Source of the DNA: an uncultured Prevotella sp.
GTDB taxonomy: Bacteria; Bacteroidota; Bacteroidia; Bacteroidales; Bacteroidaceae
Length of the DNA: 31,636 nt
Assembly (NCBI GenBank): GCA_900548745.1
Contig: URLQ01000014.1
Coordinates: forward strand, 1-31,636
Reading direction: 5' to 3'
Shown here: in pieces, positions 23,301 through 31,282 of the stretch
How positions within the stretch are numbered: the first letter of the stretch is position 1
How the letters are laid out: the number at the start of each line of letters is the position of its first letter
Position numbers and translations under genes: made by a program
The notes under the pieces: generated by a model
Databases searched by the model: none
What the model was told of the DNA's origin: nothing
The model's input: only the letters and a program-made list of their open reading frames with translations

Positions 23301-24427
23301 TTTCCCATAGGAACACTTGTAGCAACGGCTATGCCACGCTGTCCACTGTTGTTCACGGCACAGTAGAAATGGTATACCACACCACCATGCTTCACTACAT
23401 AGCTCTTATGTGCAAACATCTCGTCGTATGGTTTGGATGGGATGATAAGATCCTCTCCTTGCCAGTCCTGCCAATGTATCATGTCGCGGCTTGCAGCAAA
23501 AGTGTTGTAGGCATAGTATTCTCTTGTAGGGTTGAATGCGGAGAAATAGAACATCACATACAGGTCGCCCATCTTTACAATCTGTGCGTCGCCGGTAATG
23601 GTGCCGTCAGAGTCGTGGGCGAAGATAGGGTTCGCCTTATAGCGGGTCCATTTCTTCATGTCGTTAGAGAAAGCCACACCGATACGCTCCCCTTTGGGAT
23701 GGGTGGCGTTCTTGCCGCCGGCATTATAATACATCATGAACTGATAGCCGAACAACTTCTTGTCCACACGGTATATTGTGCTCTTGTATTGAGTCATATA
23801 TTCCCACCACTGTGCATTCTTTTCTTTGTAAGAAAGGATAGGCTTGTCGAGAGTGTTCCATGGATGTGCAATAGTAACATCACCTTTTGTTGAGGCCAGT
23901 CCGATGCTCAGTGGAGCATTTACTGCCTCATAGCCTGTACCCTCTCCGCCGATATAGGTCATCCAATAGTGGTTCTTGTATTTCTCAATCTCATAGCTGC
24001 CGCCCCATGTGTTGTCCACAAGGGCAGGGAATCCTCCACGTTGGTTCTTGTCCCATTCGTTGCCAGTTCCATATTCGAGCACCCTTCCAAGCGTTTGCCA
24101 ATGAAGCAGGTCGTCACTTTTGGCAAGCCATGTCTCATAACCACGTCCGTCGGTGCCGCTCTTTCCGTTGTAGCAAACATAGGTCATGAACCATTTACCG
24201 TCCTTTTGGAAAACGGTGGGACAGTCAAACTTATGGTAGTTGTCTTTCGGAGCCATCACCATACCATATTTATAAGGTGTGCGTGCAGCTTCATATATCT
24301 TTTGCATCTCAGCTTGGGTCACTGCTTGAACCTTAGCACTTTTCCTTTTCCCCTTGGAAGAGCGTTGTGCCGTTGAACTTATTGCAAAGGTTGCAAGAAA
24401 AGCTATCAGCAAATATATTCGTTTCAT
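20372..24427 (-). CDS. Multidomain glycosidase: five-bladed propeller (GH137-like) + GH2 + malectin domain
   Basis: A 1351-residue exported protein; signal peptide 1-20 (S-T-A before Q21). Residues about 45-385 read as a GH43/GH32-type beta-propeller (F-D-C-P-T-V-F-Q-K-D-G-K-W-F near 65-80, G-D-A-Q-I-V-K near 285). A GH2 module starts near 393 (N-L-N-D-N-W-Q-I-T-F-D), with probable acid/base E777 in L-Q-N-E-S-T and nucleophile E847 in N-G-E-Y-G-A-W. A malectin domain spans about 1040-1200 (I-N-C-G-G-D-D-Y-T-D, F-V-E-P-W-Y), followed by a C-terminal beta-sandwich. The order propeller then GH2 matches my memory of B. thetaiotaomicron BT0996, a GH137 beta-L-arabinofuranosidase fused to a GH2 beta-glucuronidase that attacks rhamnogalacturonan-II. 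The propeller could instead be a GH43-like or substrate-binding module. Confidence 0.8.
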   Translation of the reverse strand: MKRIYLLIAFLATFAISSTAQRSSKGKRKSAKVQAVTQAEMQKIYEAARTPYKYGMVMAPKDNYHKFDCPTVFQKDGKWFMTYVCYNGKSGTDGRGYETWLAKSDDLLHWQTLGRVLEYGTGNEWDKNQRGGFPALVDNTWGGSYEIEKYKNHYWMTYIGGEGTGYEAVNAPLSIGLASTKGDVTIAHPWNTLDKPILSYKEKNAQWWEYMTQYKSTIYRVDKKLFGYQFMMYYNAGGKNATHPKGERIGVAFSNDMKKWTRYKANPIFAHDSDGTITGDAQIVKMGDLYVMFYFSAFNPTREYYAYNTFAASRDMIHWQDWQGEDLIIPSKPYDEMFAHKSYVVKHGGVVYHFYCAVNNSGQRGIAVATSVPMGKSEVNFPSPDPVGKRTAVNLNDNWQITFDGTTFTKDIPFNLDDYYGALQKEHGNLHGKAVFKKSFMAPALEGKEYFLRFEGVGTYCDILLNGKKLGSYDIGRTTETINITQNVIQGKENKLEVRISHPKGITDMPWVCGGCSSEWGFSEGSQPFGIFRPVVLEITDKVRIEPFGVHIWSNLQCDSVFVDTEVKNYGNEAATFQLINKLSESTGKQVVRLTDDITLQPGETKTIRQQAAVKEPKRWTMEKPYLYNLNSMIKRDGKATDDLLTPFGFRTISWPLTRHDEDKRFYLNGKPEYINGVCEYEHMFGQSHAFSSEQIEARMKEVMGAGFNAFRDAHQPHNLLYKEIIDKNGILWWPQFSAHIWYDTPQFKESFKRHLIQWVKERRNSPSIILWGLQNESTIPAEFAKECSDIIRSLDPTCGTQRLITTCNGGEGTDWNVVQNWSGTYGGKIENYAKELSRNDQLLNGEYGAWRTIGNHTGERYTEEKQCDILERKIQLAESVKDSVCGQFLWTLQSHDNPGRRQPEEGFRLIDKVGPFNHKGLFTAWEQPVDAFYMYKSHYISADKEPMVYIVPAIKKDSIRIYSNCEKLTLSCGSWSETKVMDKKQNTTLYKFFNVKLDGDIIVAKAFHNGKLACTDSLALGSYHAWDENIIKPENDYNYIARINCGGDDYTDSYGLTWMQDNTNWSTSWGSKFKKETSPYQMSQTYNKYLFASPLFRTSRFGRHLLSYSIPAEPGDYRIELYFVEPWYGKGESMNTDYEGYRLFDVAVNDSTYIHNLDLWAQARYGKPYKRVIDIHNSGKEIKIDFPKVNAGQAIISAIAIATKNQNVKPVAIKTSKESKTMWADFEKQTYTATPDSLLPSKSNSAITAEGIFHKGTMNFEYNVGVAKVYALRFRYYNPEKERTLHVKITDLNGVVYKEDDITFVKTPEKKTKRRNTSITTGSQTNAGSYKVKLSGEGIDKMIFDKLTIE

Positions 24428-24469
24428 ATTTTTCTCTTTTGTTGTTATGACTGATGATAGAGTATATGA

Positions 24470-27139
24470 TTACATAAACAGCCAGTCAACTTCGGTGCCG
24501 GCACCGTTCAGCTTGGCATCTCTTATCTTTATCTCGCTGCCTGTGAATCCAGCCACCATTATGATACCCTTAGGCAGGTTTATCACGTGGTGTCCGGCCT
24601 GGAAGTGATAGGCGTGAATATTGGCAATCGGCATGTTTGTTAGTATGAATCCGTTGCTGATTATAGGTTCAGCCTGTCCGTATTCATTTCCTGTGGCGTC
24701 AATCTCCAGTTTTGGTGGACGTGCAAATTTTGTCTGGTCGTCAACGAAGAAGCCGACGAGTAGCTTTACAGGCTTTGTACATTCAAACTCAATGCTTATA
24801 CCCTTGATGCGGGCTGTGTCACGGTTCAATACAATAGCCTTCATGCCTTGCAGTTCAGTTGCGAGAGTGTCCACGGCTTCGTCTCTGCCTTCAAAGAGTT
24901 TGGCACCTTTTTTCAGTGTTACCGTCTTGTAGTCAGACAGCAGTTTCACGTAGCCTTTCTTCTCGTTGCCTTTGTACTCGAGAGCATCTACTGCCTTAGC
25001 TGTCTTTTCTTTTTTGATACTCTGGTTGCCTACCGAAGTAAGACTTGCAATATTCTTCTTCAGATTGTCAAATTCCTCTTGGTAGACAGGCATCATCTCC
25101 TGCCATGTGCTGTACTTTCCGCCATCGCCACCCACAGGAATGCGTCGCTGAGAGGTAAGCATACTGTTGGCGTTATAGTAAGTGTCCTTTGTCTTTTCCA
25201 CGAGGTCTTTATAGCAGTTGTTGCTCTTTTCAAGTAGTGGCACGGCTTTCTTCAGATATTCCACATCCTTTGACCATTTGTAGTTGAGTACCTGTTCTGC
25301 CGCCAGAACCTTGTATCTGAACGATAGTGCAAAGTCGCGGTAGCATCTCATGTCGTTCAGTAGTCTTTCGAATTCATCCTTGTTCTTTGTTATGTTCGTC
25401 GAAAGTCCTTCAATGTCAGCCACAGCCTTGTTGCCGTGTTCCACACATTGGTCCACGATGTCGAGAGGCAGCTCTCCGATATGCTTCTCGTGTTTCCACT
25501 CCTTTTCTACATATTCTATAAGCTTCTCGCCGGTAGGTCCGCAGCTCTCATAGAAGCCAGGATAGATAGTATATTTGTAAGGGTTCACGAGCTGGCTTAT
25601 CTTCATGCCGAGCAGGAGACATTGACGGTTGCCTTCCGTAATGCCGAAGCGGCGCAACAGCTTAGGTGCAATCTCTCCACTGTCGTCATAAGCGTCGATG
25701 ATTCGTCCGGCAGTTATAGTGTCTGTGCCGTAGTATTCAGCGAGAGTCTTCTTCCAGAACGATTTGTCTTCTCCACGGTGGCAGTTCCATGAGTATCGTC
25801 CCCAAGCCTGATACCACATCCAATCGCGATCAATCTGCAGTTCCCTCTTGCCGTCAGGGAGTTTGTCTGCAGTATAAGGCCAGTCCCAGTAGTTAGCCTG
25901 TGGATAGAGGTGCAAGCCGTTGGCATGATGTATGTTGTGCATTGCTTGCACAGTCTTTTCTATAAAGGTAGGAGAGCTCCAGCGCCATGGCTCCAGGTTG
26001 GCAAGGATGTGCACGTTGCTGATATGCACAGGAGCTGCTGCGGCAAGCTGTCTGTGTGTCTCTGCCCATGGTCCTTGTGGCTGATAGGTAGTGAGCGATT
26101 CTCCTGTATATTTGCTCATCGTATAGATGTTTTTGTAGTGAGGCAATGCTTCATGCAGCACCCTCGGTCCGTCTGTGTCGTGAGAGCGCAGGATGATAGG
26201 CGGTTCGTCTGTACGTCCCGAAGCCTTGAGTCCGTCTTTTATGCCAGGTATGATGGTCTCGTTCATCCACTTGATGTCATTCTCTATGCCCGACATAGCC
26301 TCTCCCAGACATACGAGGAAGCCCACGTTAGGATAGTTCTCGATGAAGGCGGCAATGCTCTTTCGAGTGTAGTCAGCTATGAGCGGTGTGATAGGTCTGT
26401 TGCGGTCCTGCGTCTTTATGCCGTAGTGGTCGGCAAACGGCTTGGATACGATTATGTTGTAGAACATCTGTATTATGCGTATGCCTCTCTTTTGTGCTTC
26501 GGTTGTAAGGAAGGAGAACATCTCCTGGTTCTTTTTCATCGTAGCGTCGTCCACCTCAGGAGCAAAAGGATAGTCCTTCAGTTTCACGAGAGACGCAAAG
26601 GGATGTCCGTTCCATAGGAACACAGCGTTCATGTTGTCTGCTGCCAGCATGTCGAGATATTTTATCCATAGTTCTTTATCATAGAACCAAGGGAAGTTTT
26701 CTGGAGTATAAGGATATTCATATACCTTATGCCCTGGCAGATAAACGGTCTTTTGCAGACCCACACATGCTCCGCGCAGTTTCATCTCCGGGGCATCAAT
26801 TATAGTATAAGGAATTTCGAGCGAGTTGTTCTGCTTGAAATATTCCATCAGTCGATTTGTTCCGTAGATTGCGCCAGCGCCATCATTGCCTATGATGCTG
26901 ATTTTCTTTCCTTTGCGCAGCAGAGAGAAGCCCTCTGCAGGTTTGCCCACGGTATCGTTAGCCACGCCCACGCTAATCTTGTAGCCTTTAGGCATTGAAG
27001 CAATGTTGTTGGCTATCAGCGATGCTGCATAGTCGGTTTGTGGTAACTGTTGCAATGTAGCGACGGTTGTCTCTTTGTTTCCGCATGATGCAAAGGCAGC
27101 AGCGGCAGTCAAGGCAAATATGGTTTGTCTTATTGTCAT
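24470..27139 (-). CDS. Lipoprotein glycosidase with GH67-type N-terminal domain (GH138 candidate)
   Basis: An 889-residue protein with a lipoprotein signal: hydrophobic 7-18 and cysteine C19 in F-A-S-C-G-N-K-E, so it is probably membrane-anchored. Residues about 30-110 form an alpha/beta domain like those before GH20, GH67 and GH115 barrels (I-I-G-N-D-G-A-G-A-I-Y-G-T-N-R-L-M-E-Y). A (beta/alpha)8 barrel follows (about 115-480: R-G-A-C-V-G-L-Q, L-A-A-D-N-M-N-A-V-F-L-W-N, C-L-G-E280-A-M, A-N-L-E383-P-W-R-W), then a helical region and a C-terminal beta domain (about 760-889). It does not fit GH115 or GH67 motifs well. It lies 42 bp upstream of the BT0996-like gene, as GH138 alpha-galacturonidase BT0997 adjoins BT0996, so GH138 is my best guess. 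It could be an unassigned family. Confidence 0.55.
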   Translation of the reverse strand: MTIRQTIFALTAAAAFASCGNKETTVATLQQLPQTDYAASLIANNIASMPKGYKISVGVANDTVGKPAEGFSLLRKGKKISIIGNDGAGAIYGTNRLMEYFKQNNSLEIPYTIIDAPEMKLRGACVGLQKTVYLPGHKVYEYPYTPENFPWFYDKELWIKYLDMLAADNMNAVFLWNGHPFASLVKLKDYPFAPEVDDATMKKNQEMFSFLTTEAQKRGIRIIQMFYNIIVSKPFADHYGIKTQDRNRPITPLIADYTRKSIAAFIENYPNVGFLVCLGEAMSGIENDIKWMNETIIPGIKDGLKASGRTDEPPIILRSHDTDGPRVLHEALPHYKNIYTMSKYTGESLTTYQPQGPWAETHRQLAAAAPVHISNVHILANLEPWRWSSPTFIEKTVQAMHNIHHANGLHLYPQANYWDWPYTADKLPDGKRELQIDRDWMWYQAWGRYSWNCHRGEDKSFWKKTLAEYYGTDTITAGRIIDAYDDSGEIAPKLLRRFGITEGNRQCLLLGMKISQLVNPYKYTIYPGFYESCGPTGEKLIEYVEKEWKHEKHIGELPLDIVDQCVEHGNKAVADIEGLSTNITKNKDEFERLLNDMRCYRDFALSFRYKVLAAEQVLNYKWSKDVEYLKKAVPLLEKSNNCYKDLVEKTKDTYYNANSMLTSQRRIPVGGDGGKYSTWQEMMPVYQEEFDNLKKNIASLTSVGNQSIKKEKTAKAVDALEYKGNEKKGYVKLLSDYKTVTLKKGAKLFEGRDEAVDTLATELQGMKAIVLNRDTARIKGISIEFECTKPVKLLVGFFVDDQTKFARPPKLEIDATGNEYGQAEPIISNGFILTNMPIANIHAYHFQAGHHVINLPKGIIMVAGFTGSEIKIRDAKLNGAGTEVDWLFM

Positions 27140-27149
27140 GTCTTTATTA

Positions 27150-29248
27150 TTAGTATTCTATTTTTATTTCTTCGTTTTCTTTGATGTCGTAGCTGTTGTT
27201 TCCGATGATGAGTTTGCCTTTTCCTCCATCGCTCTTCACGGTAACGGTCGTTGCCGTCATCTTTATCTTTATTTCTCCGTATGGAGTGGGCACGCTGCCC
27301 TGCATCCATTTCAGTCCGCCGAGCACGGGGCTTACTTCATATTCCTCATATCCGGGCTTGGTAGGCTTTACGCCGAGATAGTATTTCCCTAACAGATATA
27401 CCGGACTGGCTCCCCAAGCGTGGCACAGACTCTTGCCGTAAGGTCTTCCGTACATGGCAAGATGCTGTGTTCCTTCGTCGGTAGGATTGTATTTCTCCCA
27501 GAAACTTGTAGCTCCTTCTGCAAGCATGCCTCCCCAATAGTCGAGCATCTCCGGCAACACCTTCTCCTGTTCGCCCATCTGACAGAGGGCTTCCAGTTCA
27601 TAGAAGCGCATGTATGGTGTGGTGATAGGTTCAATGTCGGGGTTGTGCATTACGGAATCCATCAGAGTCCTCTTGTCCTCGTCGTCTACCATGTCGTATA
27701 TAATGGCAAACATATTAGGGAAAGGAGTGATCTGCTGGTTCATTTCACCGTCCTCGATGGCATGCATGAAAGCTTTTTTCTCCTGGTTCCAGAATGTAGG
27801 TTTGAGTTTTGAGTGTAGGGCAGAGGCAAGGGCTTTGAACTTCTCTGCGTCTGCAGTATATTCTTCTGTGGTGATGCTTCCCTGCGGAGCGTCTTGTAGA
27901 GGATTGTCTCTCAGCAGTTCTGCACAGGTGTGCATAGTCTGCAAAGCCTTACACAGGAGAATCTGTTCGAAGCACAGTGTGCCGCGTTTGTGCATAGGAA
28001 AGTCCACCCAGTCAACGAATATCCAGTCGTCTTCCTTTCCCTCTGCCATGCCGTTGTCGTTGAGTCTTCCCAATACGTATTTCATCATTGTCTGCATGCG
28101 TGGGTATATTTCCCTTACGAAGCAGATGTCGCCTGTATACTGGTAGAAGTCGAGGATTGATTTGAACCAGTAGAACGTATAGTCCATTATCGTGTTTATG
28201 TGGGCAGTCACAGGGTCTTTACCTCTCAACTGGCGTATGGTACGCTTTACGCAGTCCGTGTCGAAGCGTAGATAGTAGTTCATCAGGTACGACTGTATGG
28301 CGTCTCCCGACCATGTCCATCTGTCGCGCTTAATTCCGTCCATGAAGAACTCCCTTGTCGTAAGGTCCATGGTGTATGCTCCTACTTCCCATATGCGTTC
28401 AGCAGTTTGTCGCTGCATTTGAAGAAGCCCGACTTCTTGTGTGCGAACTCTGCATATTCGTAGTCCATTGTAACCTCTTGGTAGCAGAGATTTCCCTTTG
28501 TCTCGATGAATACATATCGGAATGCCTTGCTTTCGTCGAGCATCACTTCCACCTTTTCATTATAATTGAGTTTGAAGCGGTCGAGTGTCTCACAGTGGTT
28601 GCGGTCTAACGCCTCTTCTCGACTCTCCCCATAATATATATTCATGGTGCCTTTGCCTACAACCTGTTTCAGCCTGATATATCCGAACGTCTCCAGTCCG
28701 AAGTCGAAGAGCCATCCGTTTCTGCCTATCTTCTCTTCATCGACAGGTGTCATCTCCATTCGTTTCAGACGGAATTTCGATGGCGGGGTGTCTATGTCGT
28801 TGAAGTTCCATGTCGCCGCCGGAACATATATTCCGCTGCCGTGAGCCACGCCGTTCTCATCAATCCATATCTTGTCTTCGTATGTGGCGAGCCATGTGGA
28901 GTTGCTCTTTATCGTTCTGCCCTTTACGAACAGGGCCGGAGGGGTAGACTGGTTGTGTATCTTAATGTTGATGCTGTGTCTGCCAGCAGGCACTACAAAC
29001 CGTTGCGGCATACCAAACTGTAGTTTTCCGTCAAGCATCAGGTTGAAGTCACCTTCTGTCTCTATCGTTATCGTCTCTGTCTTTTTAAGGTCTACTTTGG
29101 TGGAGAACTCAACGGTAGGGTAGTGGCTGTCTTGTTTCCAAAACGGTGGGAACATAGCACCGCGCTCCGTGCGGCGGTTGTTGACCCTGTTGCCGAGCCA
29201 CACCTCAAAGTCGCCCGGATACCATATCCATGTTGCCTTGTTGTTCAT
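27150..29248 (-). pseudogene. GH78 alpha-L-rhamnosidase, split by a frameshift near 28395
   Basis: Two overlapping minus-strand frames carry one GH78 protein. The first starts at 29248, reads the N-terminal beta-sandwich and linker to C-S-D-K-L-L-N-A, and stops at 28382. The second, from about 28396, continues I-W-E-V-G-A-Y-T-M-D-L and D-G-I-K-R-D-R-W-T-W-S-G-D, the (alpha/alpha)6 catalytic domain. It has a likely general base in A-T-S-F-W-E-K-Y, and ends at 27150. The family join is L-N-x-I-W-E-V-G, so one base is missing around 28394-28397. The repaired gene would be 2100 nt (699 residues), a normal length. No homopolymer is involved. There is no signal peptide, so the intact enzyme would be cytoplasmic, next to the MFS transporter. 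Real mutation, sequencing error and, less likely, programmed shifting are all possible. Confidence 0.83.
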
Positions 29249-29283
29249 ATTGCTATTGTATATTTAATGTAGGAATGGTCTGT

Positions 29284-30660
29284 TTAGATCTCTTTTCCGT
29301 ATCTCTCTTCTGTAATCTGTTCCAATGACTTGCCTCGTGTCTTAGGTGTCCATATAGCACCGATGAGGAGCGAAACGATTAGCAGACCCATCATCAGATA
29401 AGCTGCAATGGTGAAGCCCTCGCCATGCTCGCCATAGATGTTTACAAACACCAGTCCCCATGCTGCGGACAGTCCGCGAACCATGAAGAACATGATACCC
29501 TGTGCGGCAGCTCTGTATTTTGCCGGGAACAGTTCCGATGCCCACAGAGCATAGAATCCCTGAACCGAGATACCGCCCTGGATGCCCCACAAGAGCGTGA
29601 AGAAAAGCAGTCCGCTCATGCTGCCGATGCCGATAGTGACAATCATCACCCATGCCAACACAGCTGCGCCGACGCCTACTATATATAGCAGTCTTTGGTT
29701 TACCTTGTCCACAAGCATTGAGAAAACGAAAGTAATGCCGATGATGATGACCCACTGACCTGCCGACAACATGTTGGCTTCGCCGTTCGACAGTCCGCCG
29801 GCTGTCTCATAGATATGCTGTTGGAAGAAGCCCATCACGGAGCTTACAAGGTTCCATGTAAGATACATTCCTGCAAGGAAAAGCATTGTCCTGACGTTAA
29901 CCTTGTTTGAGAACAGCGTTCCGAAAGAGGCAAACACGCTCTTGCTCTTCACCGTGTCAGAAGCGTTCTCCGACTCAGCCTTTGCAGCTTTCCACTCAGC
30001 CGACTCGTCGAGCTGCCGCTGCAGTAGCCATGCTATGAGGGCAACAACGAATAGTGACGCAAACACTATTCTTGAGCTGAACACGTTGATCTCAGCCTGT
30101 GTAGCTCCCGTACCGATAATCTGTGTGGCAGACTGATTTACGAGAGGGAACATAAAGCCTGCCTCCGCATTGTTTGTCGGCGGTGCAAGAAACCATCCCA
30201 GCAAGAGGATGATAAGCGGACCGATGCCCCATGCCATCTGCGAAATGCCGATATTACGGCCGCGGTTGTTCGTTTCCGAACTCTCTGAGATATATGTCCA
30301 TGATGCAGGCACGCCGACACCGACGCTGATACCTGTAACCAGAAAGCCGGCAAGCAGCATAGGGAAGTTCACGGTAAACACCACAAGCAACACTCCTATC
30401 ATATAGATAAGCATGTTGTAAGTGTAGATAGCCTTTCTTCCGTATTTGTCAGCAAGAAAGCCTCCTATGATAGCTCCGATGGCAGCACCCAGACAGTTGG
30501 CGCTTATTGCATTCAGGAAGCCAAGGTGCCCCTCGGTAAGACCAAGATAATTCTGCCACAATGATAATCCGCTGGCACCGGCTACGATGGCACCGGCATC
30601 AAGATAGTTTGTTAGAGACACAGCGATAGTGCTCTTCAGACTGCTTTTATTATTTTCCAT
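29284..30660 (-). CDS. MFS sugar transporter (sugar porter type)
   Basis: A 458-residue inner-membrane protein with about 12 membrane segments and a cytoplasmic loop near 215-240. Major facilitator marks are G-G-F-L-A-D-K-Y-G-R-K-A-I-Y near 66-79 (loop 2-3 motif), W-T-Y-I-S-E-S-S-E-T-N-N-R-G-R-N in the middle of the first half, W-A-S-E-L-F-P-A-K-Y-R-A-A-A-Q-G in the second half, and T-P-K-T-R-G-K-S-L-E near the C terminus, similar to the P-E-T-K-G-x-S-L-E ending of sugar porters. It is the first gene of the minus-strand run, 35 bp before the cytoplasmic GH78 gene. A likely job is uptake of a monosaccharide or small rhamnoside released in the periplasm. The substrate is not readable from sequence. 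No canonical promoter is visible just upstream. Confidence 0.85.
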   Translation of the reverse strand: MENNKSSLKSTIAVSLTNYLDAGAIVAGASGLSLWQNYLGLTEGHLGFLNAISANCLGAAIGAIIGGFLADKYGRKAIYTYNMLIYMIGVLLVVFTVNFPMLLAGFLVTGISVGVGVPASWTYISESSETNNRGRNIGISQMAWGIGPLIILLLGWFLAPPTNNAEAGFMFPLVNQSATQIIGTGATQAEINVFSSRIVFASLFVVALIAWLLQRQLDESAEWKAAKAESENASDTVKSKSVFASFGTLFSNKVNVRTMLFLAGMYLTWNLVSSVMGFFQQHIYETAGGLSNGEANMLSAGQWVIIIGITFVFSMLVDKVNQRLLYIVGVGAAVLAWVMIVTIGIGSMSGLLFFTLLWGIQGGISVQGFYALWASELFPAKYRAAAQGIMFFMVRGLSAAWGLVFVNIYGEHGEGFTIAAYLMMGLLIVSLLIGAIWTPKTRGKSLEQITEERYGKEI

Positions 30661-30764
30661 ATTTTCGATTTTTTTATTATATTTCCTTGTTTTGTGTACT
30701 TATTATATAAATAACGAAAAAGAGTCTGTTTTGTACTGAATCATCTGTGGGAGAATTTGTAACG

Positions 30765-30840
30765 ATGGCACTTAGGCTTCCTATCTATGGCACTTACGAT
30801 TCTATCTATGGGAGATACGAATGCTATCTATGGCATTTGC
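30765..30840. repeat. 22-nt tandem array B (about 3.5 units)
   Basis: ATGG recurs at 30765, 30787, 30808 and 30830 (spacing 22, 21, 22) within units of the type CTATCTATGGCACTTACGAT. Read on the minus strand the unit begins CGTAAGTGCCAT, close to CGTAAGTCCATGAC of array C. Units are more diverged than in arrays A and C. Confidence 0.7.
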
Positions 30841-30843
30841 GGG

Positions 30844-30867
30844 TGGCAACCTGGCAACGTGGCAAGC
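30844..30867. repeat. Octamer array TGGCAACC (three units)
   Basis: TGGCAACC, TGGCAACG and TGGCAAGC follow each other with exact 8-nt period directly after array B. Reversed, the unit is GTTGCCAG-like, comparable in period to the GTTGACGA octamers near 928 and 9854. Confidence 0.65.
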
Positions 30868-31083
30868 GGTTTTTATAATTATTGTTATCTCATATATTAT
30901 ATACCCCAGTTCGGGATAAGAAATCTCCATGTCCTCAGAGAAAATCATCTGTGTTCATCAGCGTAATCTGTGGGAGATTAATACTATGAATAATCCTCTC
31001 GTGAAAAATATTTTTTTTTGTTTTTTATCTGTCATTCTGTCATTTTATTATGTAATACCCTGATAATAAACAAAATAACATAC

Positions 31084-31116
31084 TGACAGATTTGCAAATA
31101 TTTACAATATCTGTCA
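31084..31116. promoter_or_regulatory. 33-nt dyad with TGACAGAT arms
   Basis: TGACAGAT (31084-31091) and ATCTGTCA (31109-31116) are perfect inverted arms, and the middle (TTGCAAATATTTACAAT) is itself nearly symmetric. CTGTCAT is also present at 31029-31035, 31037-31043 and 31111-31117. It looks like a protein-binding operator cluster; the protein is unknown. Confidence 0.55.
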
Positions 31117-31134
31117 TTTATCTATCATAAAATG

Positions 31135-31149
31135 TAAACGAAACGTTTA
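31135..31149. promoter_or_regulatory. TAAACG-AAA-CGTTTA dyad
   Basis: Perfect 6-bp arms with a 3-nt spacer give a 15-bp operator-like palindrome in AT-rich, gene-free sequence, 19 bp after the TGACAGAT dyad. LacI-type or other dimeric regulators use sites of this size. No regulator gene is in the window. Confidence 0.5.
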
Positions 31150-31153
31150 ATTT

Positions 31154-31186
31154 ATCATTAAAAATGAATGATTTTTGTGTAATGAT
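31154..31186. promoter_or_regulatory. Nested dyad ATCATT/AAAAAT
   Basis: ATCATTA (31154-31160) pairs with TAATGAT (31180-31186), and inside it AAAAAT (31160-31165) pairs with ATTTTT (31171-31176) around GAATG. In such AT-rich DNA some symmetry is expected by chance, so this one is weaker than its two neighbours. Confidence 0.35.
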
Positions 31187-31282
31187 CATATAAAAAACGA
31201 TGTTTCACTCCAATAAAATTATATTTCAGCCTAATTATCTCATATTTTTAATTTGAAAATGGAAAATATTTGCTTGTTTTCC

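Larger units (their letters stand above)
30743..30977 (+). repeat. Direct repeat ATCTGTGGGAGA, two exact copies
   Basis: The 12-mer occurs at 30743-30754 and 30966-30977, 223 bp apart and bracketing array B. A shorter copy (ATCTGTG) lies at 30947-30953, so two units stand 19 nt apart at the right end. This is non-coding and resembles dispersed intergenic text of Bacteroidales genomes. Confidence 0.6.

Noticed and set aside
23135..23893. 252-aa ORF on the plus strand
   Set aside because: It is the shadow of the propeller part of the large fusion gene; composition is rich in Val, Cys and His as expected of an antisense frame.
25910..26617. 235-aa ORF on the plus strand
   Set aside because: It is antisense to the barrel domain of the 889-aa lipoprotein and has no family marks.
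27150..29248. Two separate genes (288 and 422 aa) instead of one broken GH78
   Set aside because: The two frames carry successive parts of a single GH78 protein and meet at a conserved motif, so a frameshift explains them better.
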